From Tubiluchus corallicola (taxonomy: Eukaryota > Priapulida > Priapulimorpha > Priapulimorphida > Tubiluchidae): DNA of 64,000 bases. A program made the translations under genes and the position numbers. Each line of letters opens with the position of its first letter. The stretch's first letter is position 1. This document shows positions 25,505-39,100 of this stretch, in pieces. The notes beneath the pieces were generated by a model, which saw only the letters and a list, made by a program, of their open reading frames with translations, did no database searches and had not been told where the DNA came from. The stretch is from contig JAQGDQ010000214.1 of assembly GCA_030141605.1 (NCBI GenBank), positions 65,001-129,000 of the forward strand. Reading direction: 5' to 3'.

Positions 25505-26786
25505 GAAACAAGATTTTTAAGTTAAAACATCAAATCTGTCTTTAATGTCTTCGTCCTACTTAGTTAATCGACATTTATCTCGAATAAATTATAATTACAA
25601 AACTTTATTTTGCGAAGGAAAAATGTTAAATAATTGAGAAAAAATTAATCTTTGTTTACACATTTATGACGAATATGGTACACATTCCGAAAATGTTCTT
25701 ACCCGGCCGAGTTGGTACGTCAGTGATCATAGATAATAAAATCTGATGTGCATTTTTGATTTACCGCAAGTTTATGGAAACAAACTAAGCGATACACCAG
25801 CCGCCTACACGATCAACCACTATGAAAACCACTAAGTTGCTACCACCAACAATGAAGCTGGGTTAGAATTCTAACGGTAAAGTTGAGAAGTGCATTTGTG
25901 TGTGCGGGAAGCCTTCAGCTGCAAGCGAAGCCAGTTTAGTGAGGAGGCGTGACGGCAACGCTTGTATAAAACCATTCTCTTGCAATTCCTGATAAAACTC
26001 TCATTGCAGTACGATAAAACTAAGCGTGGGTAATTTGTAACTTCACACCAGTTAATGATGCTTTACATCAAAACTCACAGTAGTCATCAAAACAGCTGAT
26101 GTGGTTGGGTTTTCGAACACAAGTTAAGGCTGGTAGGGGTGCCCAGATTAAGACCTCAAGAGGACCTATAAGCACTGAAAATATTATAACACCCCCATAT
26201 ATGTGCAATTCAGAATAAAAGCAATACAAAACTGTAAAATGAAATTTTATCTTTCGAAATGAAACAAGATTTGTGTTTACAGTAAATGCTAGGGCCATAT
26301 TAACCTGTTTTCAGTATTTTTATAAGCATTACCACACTTGATTTATATTATAACACATACAATCAATCCACTATATGGGTAGTGAGGAGCTCAGACTGTT
26401 CAGTAGGCAGAATCTTGATGCCCTGTCCGTATTGTTAATGTAAACAACCACACATATTTCGGTACATTTTACTTGTGGGTAATTACTCGATTTAAAGAAA
26501 ACTGTGTGGGGCCCCTCTTCCCCTGAGGCTCTAAGCACATTAATCCAGGGCTGACAGTACTCCATGAAAAGCAATTTAGATCTCTTAAACCACTGAGTAT
26601 GTAAGTAGGTCTAAATAAGAAGTGTAGTTAGATCATCAAAAATTTGTCTGTCTCTAGATGTTAAACCGCACCTTACGCCCCGACCCATTTCTTTCATCCA
26701 TCATGATCATCCACTGGCATTACCCTTGCCATCAACTAGTTACCCACATCATTACAGCCACAAGACCCCACCGTAGTCCAAGGGAA

Positions 26787-27045
26787 TACAGTCTGGCCCG
26801 CTCGGGGTCTCAGCATAGGCTTTTTAGGATGTAAAAAATATTTGACGATAGGATCCCTTATATGAGAGGTAATTTACCTGGGTTTCTATTACGCGGGACC
26901 TGAAGATATCGTCCCTTATAACCGAAAGTCCGTTATATCCGAGTACCTTATATACGAAGATTTTTATAAGGAAAACGTTGCGAAAAATCGGAACTGGTGT
27001 TGGTGGTCGCTTATAAGCGAGTACCTTATACCCGAGGTGACTGTA
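26787..27045. mobile_element. Short pogo/Tigger-like element
   Basis: The right end reads, inverted, TACAGTCACCTCGGGTATAA, the CAGT..ACCT form typical of pogo-type (Tc1/mariner superfamily) ends. A TACAGTCTGGCCCGCTCGGG sequence at 26787 may be the other end. The interior repeats a CTTATA..CGA motif five times. No transposase is seen. Confidence 0.45.
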
Positions 27046-29157
27046 TAATGACAAATGCTACGTCACTGCTGTTGTCAATTGACTATAGTTTGTATTCTGA
27101 GCTATCGCTTCAAGGATTTACCAATCATGCAATCACTTGTAGTTGCTTTACTTGCTTATCAAAGCACAAAGCAGAGTCAGCAGATTTCTGTAGCGAATAA
27201 GTTAAAAAACAATTGTTCAAAAGCTATTGTACTTGTATATACCGCGTTGTAAGTCACTTTGATATCCTTATAAATGTACGAAAAAAATCTCCAAAGTGAT
27301 TTCGAACAAACGCATGAGATTTTCGCTGCTTTATGATTGCAATGCTAGAGAAATGTGAATAGATTTGAACGTTGTGTATTCTGATGTTTTAGTAAGTAAA
27401 ACTGTGTATTCTTTTATGACCAGAGTTAAAAATTGTAACAACAAAATCTGACGTTTTTTACACTATCTAAATTGTATAATAGATGGCGGCAAGTTCTCTT
27501 CGATTCAAATGCTCACAATTCATGAATATTCACTTTTAACCATTTTTTAATGATCACCAACCTTTATACTATGTAAGTACATTTATTTCCATTGTAAATT
27601 ATTTTCAATCCATATATATATAATGTATGATCTATGAACGTTTAGTTCTAAATAAAATTTTTGCTTACTTATATTTACTCAAAAATATTTGTATAACAGT
27701 AGATAACGGGCCCCATTGGTACAGCTTTTGTCATACATACACCACGACTGTCTCAGTCATAACGAATTATAACAAACACAGATGCATATTTCATATTAGT
27801 CACAGTTACACATCGATTTGCTGGGAAAGGTTAATTGTGAATCTATGCCCAGACCAGAAATATAAATCTACTGGCAAACACGAAGTCACATCTGATAGGA
27901 GAAAAGTCAATAGTCGTCAAATTACGTAACGTTGCAAATGTAAATCCGTGCTAATGAGATGAAAGCGACGAAATTCCAGCAAAGATAATGATTATGTAAT
28001 TAGAATAAAAAACCTGTAAGTGCAAATAGAGCAAAAGCAAAGTGATTTCAAGAAAAATAGATTAGCAAAACGTGCTCTTAATTAATTAAAAATGCCAATT
28101 TACCTCAGAATTTTGAATGAAAAATAGTACGCGAGAAGAACTGTCTGTGTAAAACACAAAACAAACGTAATCCAAACGCAGTAAAACCGATGAGTGTGTA
28201 AAAATGTTTAAAATTTATGAACTTCTGTCTGACTTATTATTGCAAAATTATTTGAGCTGTGATATTATGCATGAGGTGTATTTATGTGTAAAAAAATGTA
28301 TTGTACTTCTGCAAATGGAGAACAACTTAGATTTATTATTATTATATTATATATGAATTAACTATATAATATATGCGTGAAATTTGCATGCATTATTACT
28401 TTCAATGATCAACCCTTCTGACGAACTTTGTTATAAATGCCAATGACACGCTTATAACACACGATAATATTTGCCAACAAGAGTCAACATAGTCAATGGA
28501 ATTACGTGAGCACTGATTCAATAGAACCCAGTAAAAATTTAATAACGGTGAAGCAATAAAACCCAATTCTCAGTAAAAGAACAAGATTTCCTACGTACAT
28601 GTAATAAAACACTAGATGGCAGTTTCAGCAATTTTTGATTGATATAATATTTCCTGTTGCATTCTTGAATGTGCTATGCATTTCCTGTAGCAAAACGATT
28701 TCAATTTTGCATAAACGCAGAAGCTAGGAAATGGTATATTCATAGCATAACTGCAATAGGGTTATATTGTCTAAATTGGCAATAAAATCATGTTAGAGCA
28801 GTTTCACACACTCATTTCCACAACAGTTTACAGCCGGTATTCAATCAACAACTGGGGCAAATTTGAACGTAAAGTTCTATTACAATGTCAGCCATTCTTG
28901 TGTTTAGTTAAAAACTGTGTTTTTGCTATCTCAGTTAAGATAATAAGTTACACACTCGAAAGTTGCTGGTTAGAAGAAACACAGTTCAAAAATTTACATT
29001 AGAGTTTAAACTGCACAGTGTGGGATCATTACACATAAATTTTAGGATTCTGTCTAGATTTCAATGCCACAGCAAGCAACAAATCACAATAAACTTAACC
29101 TTATTTATAATCAGATGTAAATAACCCTAACACATCAGTCTGGATAAAGCTCAGTAA

Positions 29158-29607
29158 AAACAAGAATTCACAATTCTCTCGGTGTAAAAACTGAATTAAG
29201 AATTCACGATTCTCTGGGTGTAAAAACTGAATTAAGAATTCACAATTCTCTGGGTGTAAAAACTGAATTAAGAATTCACAATTCTCTGGGTGTAAAAACT
29301 GAATTAAGAATTCACAATTCTCTGGGTGTAAAAACTGAATTAAGAATTCACAATTCTCTGGGTGTAAAAACTGAATTAAGAATTCACAATTCTCTGGGTG
29401 TAAAAACTGAATTAAGAATTCACAATTCTCTGGGTGTAAAAACTGAATTAAGAATTCACCATTCTCTGGGTGCAAAAACTGAATTAAGAATTCACAATTC
29501 TCTGGGTGTAAAAACTGAATTAAGAATTCACAATTCTCTGGGTGTAAAAACTGAATTAAGAATTCACAATTCTTTCGGTATAAAAACTGTATTAAGAATT
29601 TACCAGT
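29158..29607. repeat. 36-bp minisatellite, about 12 units
   Basis: Near-perfect 36-bp units, each with an imperfect palindrome centred on GAATTC (GAATTAAGAATTCACAATTC). It ends about 530 bp beyond the TNNI3K stop codon, so it could lie in that gene's 3' untranslated region or just beyond. The minus strand is open through the array (12-residue repeat EFLIQFLHPENC) only because 36 is a multiple of 3; I do not call a gene. Confidence 0.95.
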
Positions 29608-30136
29608 GTTCTGGGAATTTTTACACAACAAACAGCAAAAATGAAAATTGAGTATCTGTAAGAGAGATTTATAATGAACAGAAATCCACAACAATCTGCT
29701 CTCACTAACTACAAAAATTCATTTCCTCTTATCAACATTTGATCAGCCAGGATTGGCCTTGTTGTTATTGGAAATTAAATTATATCTTTAAATAACTAAA
29801 TACTGTATCAAAAAACTAGTCAGCTAAAACAAATGAATAAAATGTGTCTTGTTTAAATAAACAAAACACATAAAATTAGCAGTGGTATTAGCTTCACATC
29901 ATTCAAGTACAAATTCCTCTGGTAATCATCATAGAGCCAGCAAAGTATTTCGGAAGCCATGGTAACAAATAAGCTCCCTTGTTGTATGAACGTAACAAAT
30001 CAAAACAGCCAGCATGAGACTTGAATTCATGATCCTTTAACTACTAATTCGTGATTTAAATGAGTGTGTTGGGCTTTTTTGTTTTTGACCATATTTCTCA
30101 CTTCTACTAACATAATAAAATATTGGATTCCAGGAG

Positions 30137-33100
30137 TCAGTTTTCTTCCTTATCGTATGCTTTATTTGCTTCTGCAGAAGTAGTTGCAGCTTCCATAGAG
30201 GCTGGTAAATCCTTTTTGACCTCCTTGTCCCTATGGAATTGTGAGAAAATGCTACTTGTAATTGAATACGCAGGAGCTGTGCAAAGTGTCGGTGTTCGCA
30301 GTGTACTGATACTCAACGGATCTGTTACATAACCTGCACAATACAATAAATCTGTATGAATCGCAAGAGAGTACTGCAACATTTAAAGTACATGAAACCC
30401 CTCTACAAAGATAAAGCTAAAACATTGTCTTCAAATTTTATATCACCTACATAGTGTCTTATTGTATACAGAGATTATATTAGCAGTAACGATGTATATA
30501 AGTACGCCCACTATTACTGTTGGGTGCAGCCATTATGATGGTAGATCATCTGAAACAAGTTCAGATAACATTTTGTAAAGTTTGAAAAAAGAACCAGAGC
30601 ATTTGTAGTGCACATTTCACTAACTAAGCAAAAGTATAATTATGGTTCCTTGTTAATAAGATTAAAAATAGGTGGTGAGTCAGTGGTGCATGCTGGGAAA
30701 AATGCAATTTTTCAGTCAGTGCTGTTTCACTAGATGGTGAGAGCATTTTAAATTATTAAGAATTTTCTTTTCTTATTACAGAAGTCTTTCAAGCAAGTAA
30801 GCATACAGCTGAGTAATATAACATTGTGTGGAAAGTTTTTTGGGACATTCTTCAAAATTGCGATTTTCTGAATACGTGCCCAAGTACTACATTTATACTG
30901 CAATTGTCTCTTGAGCATGCTAAAGTCATTGTCTGGGGCCAATTAATTACAATGCCAACAGGCAAACAATGTGACTAATGTAGTTTAACATGGGTTCCAT
31001 TGCCAAACCATCACACTGTAATTACATACACTGCTTAGTAAATGAAAATGAAACTGAAAATGAAAAATCCTCCAGTCAAAGTTCTCCAGCCAAGAAACTT
31101 AATGTCTTTTCGAGATCAATAAACTTAGCAAACCATTACAAAACTGGGTCATTTACAGACAGTTTGCAAAATTCAATGCTCTTGCTAGTCATTTGCTTAT
31201 CAGCTTTGCATTTAATTATCCACAGAGACGTTTTACACTGCAAAAATGAATTGCTTGTTAAAATTGTGTTTGGCTATATCAATAATTAGTTACAATATTA
31301 TCGCATTTATGTAATCCTCAGCATCGTCAAGCAAATGTCATCGACAGAAAGATGCAACTGGATCTCATACATAGATAAGCAAGCTATGCAACAGAATGAT
31401 TTCTGCGTTGGTGGATATAGCTTACATTACATCTTTGTCAATTTCCTGTATTAAGGGTTATTATAAAAGCGAAGAGGAAAAAATTCAATAAAAAAATGTA
31501 GAAATTAGTATTTTAGATATTACATTTAACAAGGACAACTTAACTTCTTCTGATATCAAATGCATTAATGTTCTGCTTGCTAACAACTACAAGTATAAAC
31601 TACTGTATCTCGTCATTAATAAAATTAAAAACACGTGGCGAGTCAGTGGTGCACTGAGAAGGTGAGTGTCTGTTTTGTTTGATCCTATAATTAAATAATT
31701 TCTTAATTTTTTATAGATTTATCAATGGAAGCATAATGAATCAATAAACAAACACTGTACTTTAACAGGTAAGCATAAAAAAAGCCAATTAGTGATCGCT
31801 AAAAGATTAAATGATTAAAAAAAGATTAAAAGATAATCAATAAAATCATCTGGGTAATTTTGCACTTCAATGTTGGCTGTTCAGGGTTAAAAAGCAATTA
31901 CGTTTTATGTTGCGATCAACTTGGTTTTGTGTCTAGAATATTAACGGAGGCAGAAAACAGTAAATAAAAGGCTTTGTGATTTAGTAAGCAGTATAGTGAT
32001 ATGTGAACACAACATTCTCTTTAGCTCTATATGACACAGATGTCTTACAAGAAATAAAGACTGGCTGTGCAAATACATTCATATGTGACACTAAATTAAC
32101 CCTTAGGAGATCAGCGTAGTAGTTTTACACACACCAACAATTTACGCACGAAGATTGGTTTCACATCAGGAAAGCACTTCTGTGCATATTTCATTTTAAA
32201 ATGCGACATTAAACTGCTAAACAAAATACTTCTTTAATAAGCTAACAAGGGGATTTTAATATAGGATCGCTGTTAAAGCCTTTATTGTAAACATTGCACA
32301 AACTACAAGTTCTGCATAAAAAAGACAGTTTAACATCTTTTTTGTAAAATTTTAATGTTAGTTAATTATCTTCAAAGTACTGTAGAATGTTAAAGTGGGC
32401 AGATATTCTCTTAGGAAATGATGCTTAAAAATTTGCTATCATAAAAGTTGTGTAAATTACGAAATTATGCGTCCGATAACTTAATAACAAATTAGCAACA
32501 GCTAAGACATGCCTTGCAAATGTTGTGGAAGGAAAAAAATTCAAGTAAATTATGCTGAAAAACAATGCTCATTGTTAAATGTATTTTCTAAAGCTTTAAT
32601 GTGAACGTACTTACCATATTTGTCAAATACGAAGCAATTTTGCTTTAAAGGTTCCTCACTTGATTTTGTACTAAAAATGCAAAAATTCTCTCATTATTGT
32701 TCTTACAAATTATTCTGCATCCACAAATCAAAGAAATTACAAACGAAAACTAGAATGTTAAAAATTAAAAACTATCATTTGTGTGCTTGCTAACCCCAAC
32801 CATCCATAAGTCGGCATAGTTAAAACTACGTTATGATGCTTCGAAGTAGGAAGGCCCAAAAATTTGGTCAAATGTCAATTTTCCGTATTTTACAAAAACC
32901 AATGCTAACTATATCGGACTTTTGTATTCTTGCATCAGATTATCAAGGAAGTGTTCAAAAATGTAAAAATTTAATTTTTACCCACTTTTCTGGTACTGCA
33001 ATTATAAAAAACTTGTATTTTCAAACTCGGATAGTAGCTCGTGGAACCTGTCATTTTTGTTTCTGTTGCTAAGCCCAGACCTTCACCAGGAAGAGTCATC

Positions 33101-36100
33101 TGCTGGATTTAAATAAAACTTTAATGTGTTCTTGCAAAGTCCATAGCAACCAACATTTGTGCGGTTGCTATATGTTTTTGTAAAAATGTGACAAAAACAA
33201 TGGCGAGCTTTAACAGAGATTTTCTCAAAGTTATGTTTTTCAGTGTGCAGTCTATATCTCATCTTTAATGTGGATTATCTCAGCTTAGAAATAACATAAA
33301 GCGATGAGCTTGGTACCAAAATGATCCTCATGAAATGGAGATTCAGGGTATGCTAATAACTAGAACAGGTCATTCACATACCCTGAATCTCCATGTCACG
33401 AGGATCATATTCATTCTCATGAAGTACATATGCCGACCTATGGACGATTTTGCTATGCAAGCACACATACTTGGACAATCTGAAGTTCAGGTTCTTCAAG
33501 TCTGTATTAATAAAGTTAATAAAAACCTGTGAATAACTAGAAAAACTTAATTGCCGACTAATGCATGATTTTGCTATGCAAGCATACAGTAAATGTTTTT
33601 ATGTAACAGTTTGTTGCCTTGCTTTAAACTGTAAAGCTTAACATTGCATCCAAACAGCATTGTGGTAATCCTGTTTACATAACCTTGGGGAGCTTAAAAA
33701 GAACATTGCATCAAAATTAACATTGCGGTACTCTTGCTTACATAACTTTCAATAGCTTAAAAAGAATAGCTCTGTTGGATACATCACAAAATTTTTATTA
33801 AGATAAGATAAATCATATTATACAAGGAAGCCATTTTGATGGACTTCTACGAAAGCGTAAAACAGTTAATTTGTTTATCGAAAGTCAAACACAGGGCGCA
33901 CCGTTACAAGTTCAATACTTTTATCCATGGTATATTCTTGACAGAAACATTTTCTGCTCCATCTCAATCTATTGGTATTCATTTGCCTGGATTCTTAGAA
34001 TAAAATTGGCAAATACTGATAAAAAACAACTAATGTACAGTTAATCAAACTTATACCTAAGTTAGATATTGTTTTTGTAGATATTATAGGTAAACTTCAA
34101 TCACCTGTTTCTGCTTGAAGCTTCTTGCTCCCAACGTGAGCGTAATGCATTCACATGTCCAGTACTTGGTAGGGTCATTCGGCCAGGATAGGAACAATCT
34201 GCAGTTTCTCCTTGTGTAGCAAATACACTCGATGTGCATACGCCATTTGACAATAAAGCTACGGCATCAGAGTCCTTTGCATCTAACAAACTGTAAGTAA
34301 TCACATACAGTATATTATGAATTGTTTGGTACTGAATTAATCGTGCCGTAGATTGCCTATAGCATCTGCCACAATAGTTTTCTAGTTCTGCTTTCATTTC
34401 CCTCAAAATTCCGTACCAAAAATTTAGCCAATATTAAAACAAAACCGGACCCAAGCTTAAACTGTAGGTCAAAACAATCTACTCTTTAAAATACTGAAGG
34501 GAATACACTATTTTTTCAAAAATAACTTACATGAAAAAATTATTTCCACACAAACACAATTTCCCATTCGCACCACTAGTTCTTCACTGTTACATGCATT
34601 TTGCCATTCACTAGTTAGGTGGGTACTAGAGCCTGCATTTTGGAAACGCATTGCACAAAACACAGGTGCTGTTACAGTACTAAACAGTTCAGATGTGTAT
34701 GCTTGTGACGAACTACACTTGTTTGACAGCTCGTTGACAGAGTGGTAAATTTGAAATTTAAATTTTTATCTTAAAAGTTTTATCTTATAACACTCAATAT
34801 CTTACAGTAGTACTATACTTCAATTTTCGCTTGCTCAAACACAAGCAACCAACTCGTGGAATGTTTTTTCTGTTGAAAATTATGTTAGCTTTTGATGTCA
34901 TCAATAGTTGGGATCGTCCGCCATTAATTAAGTTTTTAATCTGTTGTTTAATTATCAGAAACGCTTAGTATTAATTATGTTAAGATGTACACTTTTTATC
35001 AAACTTTTTATCAGTATATGAAAAATCATCCTGCTTCCCTTTAACTTATAGGCCCGTTTATACATGTAGATAAATCAAGTAATGAATTACAATAGGCCAT
35101 AATTTCTTGTAAAATGTGAGCTTGCCACATCTTCTTACTAATTAGATTAAAGCTAGCTGGAAAATTTTCCAACGCAAGTCATTAGCATAAGCATAAATAA
35201 TCTAGAAAAGACCAATATAGACTACACAATGTCTGCTGCCTCAGAACAATAGCTACTAGGGAAGACATAATATGATTAAAGATCAAATTTAATGTAAAAA
35301 CAAATTTTCTTTAATAAAAAAGAGCTAACTGTAACTTGAAATTTTACACTAATTTTGTTAAATTTTTTGGCTTTGTTCCTAAAATCGGGCCTCGAAATTG
35401 CATTTCCCCAAAATACTTCGTTCAGTTTTGTTGGTGAAACTTCGGTGTGACACAGGCTAAACAAATGTGCTAGCAACGGCTTCCATGGATACCGCATTGT
35501 TTCTGCGGTGTTGCATTTGTAAAACAATGCTAAATAGCAAAATGTGACATGTGATAACCAAATGCAAATGCTACCGTAACTAAGAGATGTATTTTACTGG
35601 CATCATCTAGTGAGGAAAATGCCAAAATGAAGTTCAAGATTTTCTTTGGAAATTGCACCTTCATAAACGATTTCCTCTTATATGAATCCTTACGAAAAAG
35701 TTAAAAGTACCAGGAAATCTTAGCTAGAACATTTTCCTTCTGTTTAGTAAAACTGAAACTTTGTAAAGTACATTGTATTTGACCTTTAATGATATGGCAG
35801 GATTTAAGAATAGTTATGCAGCATAAATTTTCATCATTTATGTAGGCTAAAGTACAGCCTTCAAGGAAAGTACATCCAATTTACAAAATCAATGTAACAA
35901 AGCGAAACCAACACAATTAAAATGTATTTAGTAGAATTATAAATGGAATAAGACGGAAGACTTACACAGGTATAATGTCAGCAAAATCAGGTCTCTCCTC
36001 TGGAACAGCATGCCATGCTTTCTGCATTAATGCAACAATGGGTTTTGGAAATGTGATGGCTAAAGGTGGTCTACTGTTTCTATACGCCAGTTCGGCCGCT

Positions 36101-39100
36101 GCTGCCGCTAGAACAGAACAAACTTGCTTTAAGGGTAGTTCATTATCTTTTAATTAATTAGTTAATAATTTTTAGATATTAACCATTATTGCTAAAATAA
36201 TAATATAACTAAATATAATTTCCCAACCCGCTTTTCATATTAAGTGTCATAATTCTCATTTTTGCATCACGTTGTGTCTTCGAATCCCCCTTATACCAAG
36301 TTTCACTCGAATAGTACTCTCTATCCACTTTCCCAAGTCTACTCAGCCTTAATACCTGTCACATACTGGAAGAAGAAGGACAGGCTAGCAATTGAATACA
36401 CACCTATCCTCGTTATGCACTGCGGTTACGAATATAGATGAGGTACCCATCTATCTCTAAACCTTTAGGGACGGGACAACTCTTTTTCATGTTCTCTTGT
36501 ACAACACAGTAAGTGCCACTTAATAGACTCACTTTGGGATGGAAGTGTTTTGACTTATTCACTTTGACTTTTTGACCAATTAACCGACTGATTCACGTAG
36601 CCAATGGGTGTAGCCTATTACTACTATATAAGTATGAGTCATTACTCATCAGCTTAGTAAGCATTGCAATGGCGTTAAATGAATATTGAAAACGAATTAA
36701 TGTCAAAATTCCTATGTGCAATTATTTAAGTACACTAATTTGTATAAGTGAATTAATGAAAAAAGAAAATAAAAAATTTCACAAATCTAATTATTACCAC
36801 TAAAAATTACAAAAATTCATGCATGGTCGGTTGCTTCATTTCTTCACTAAGAAGTTGGTTTATGAAATTCTCATAGTGATAAAAACATTGAAAACCTGTT
36901 ACTGTATGCCGCACATATTCACCCAAAACACCTAGTCACCTAGTGCTTGAGCTGCAGTTGGTGACCTTGTTTCCTCTGTGGAAAGCAGCGGGAACTTCAA
37001 AAGCAAACCGCTGGATAAGTGATTGAAAGTTTAGCTTCCAGAAATAACAAGGTTAACTGCAGAGGATGACAAGCGGGTGACATATTCAAAGTAAAACCGT
37101 GACATATTAGCGCATATGTTAAATGTAGTGCACCTGCTTATAACCAAAGTTATACCTAACGTAACTGCTTCAACGTATATTACAGTGCATAAAATCAACA
37201 TAAAGATAATATAAAAGCAGTAAAAGCTCTTTGGGTACACACAAGTGTCTTATTTTAAGTACGTGAAGGAAAAATATTGAGCCAACTATGCGGAGTTATT
37301 TGTGTCAATTATCAGCAGTTTTTATATACATTTGAATAGTAGCACCCCGTACCAGACGTTTTGAGTCAATTAGGCGACTGATTCCATTAACCGTGAGTCT
37401 TATAAACAGTGCATATTGTAGTTACAGCCCGATTACTTTTAAGCCTCTATCTCCTATTTAATCAATGAAATTAATTGTACCTGGTTTGAGATGTGCAAAT
37501 GGTAGTTCACCAGACAGTAATTCCCATAGGCAGAGAGCAAAGCTAAAAACATCAGCTTTTATGCTATACCTCGTGCATTGTGTAAACACTTCTGGAGCCA
37601 TCCATCGTAGATTCTAGAAACAAAATTTGACTAAAACGTGCTTACAATTAGCACGTATTACATAGAAGCTTTATAACACAGTAACTATTTTCATAACTAT
37701 TATTGTTGAAAACAACACCAGTATGCGCTTCTCGAGTAAAAGTGTTTATTCGTGGTTGCATGGATCTGCCCTTGCAAACCTGTTTTCATTGTATACATTT
37801 AACTCTATGCAAACTAGTTTTAAATCCATTCCCATTAGCCATGTAATGACTTGCATATAGGCTTTCCTTCTCACAAGGTATATATATATATAGTTGCAAT
37901 CTTGTCAAAATCTTCCTAGCTAGGTTGGGGAGTCATACCATCACGTCAAAGATAATCCGTAGCCAGTTCTCAGTATGTAGTCATTATATTTGCATTTTCT
38001 AGTGATTATGTAAATTGTTTCACTCATGTTCATTTTGATGTAGCCAATGGCTCATACATTTAGATCTATTTTTTCTCTGCCTAAAACCGTAGTATTTAGC
38101 TGTATTTATTCGCATTGCCATTGATCATTGTTTCCCATATGATCAATGTAATATCACTTGTTAAATGTTCGTGTAATGTTAAAATAATTATGCACATATT
38201 TTAAATTTATTGTTCTTGTTTTCTATAAATAGCATTACTACTCAGAATTTTGATATTAACAAACTTTCTTCTAATCGTATATTTGCAAAATGTGGATTTG
38301 AACTTTGAAAGTTTTTCAGTCGCCCATAAACCACTTCTCCCTTTTTGTAAAGAGCTAAAAGATTAAAAATTCAAAAATATTTACAAAAAACAAAAACGTA
38401 ATCTGTGTTCGTGACAATTAATACCAATTTAAGTGATTATAAAAAATGACTTATTTCATATCATGTAATAGTTGTCACAATCTATAAGATCTGTTTTTGA
38501 GCATGCCTATGTAGTAGATTCGTTCACAGACATTGCAACCATTACTGGCATTATAGTAAGCAATTTTATAATAAGACTTTTGCATTTTGACCGATATTCC
38601 GGCATCATGTTCATGACAATTTAAACAATTTTATTTCCACTTACACATCGAATGGAAAAAAATTAGATTAAAGGAAGACAGGACGATCTTTCATATACTA
38701 CCTCATTTTCAAGTCCGATAAAAAGTATACATTTTAACGCAATTAATAAAGCAAAAGCATTTTTAATAATTAAATAATAGATTAAAAACTTAATGAATGG
38801 TGGGCGAGCCCAACTACTGATGACATCACAAACTAACATAATTTTCAACAGCAAAAATATTCTACAAGCGTGTTGCCTGGAAGCAGTTTTGTTACAGCAA
38901 AATGAACATGTAGCGATCAAATATCTTCAGATTAGAAAATAAAACATACCCCTGGTTGCTTTGTCATATTGTCATCATCAACTGAACGCAAAAATCTGGA
39001 TTCTGCAAAACATAAAGAATACCTACGTTACTTATTGCAGTTAATATAACACACATCTGATAACTTCAAGATCTGAATAAAAAATACTAACACTATTAGG

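Noticed and set aside
29101-29694. 197-residue minus-strand ORF with EFLIQFLHPENC repeats
   Set aside because: Open only because the unit is 36 bp; no start context, splice or homology support.
36275-36300. CTTCGAATCCCCC, resembling a tRNA B box
   Set aside because: No A box or cloverleaf arms at the right distance.
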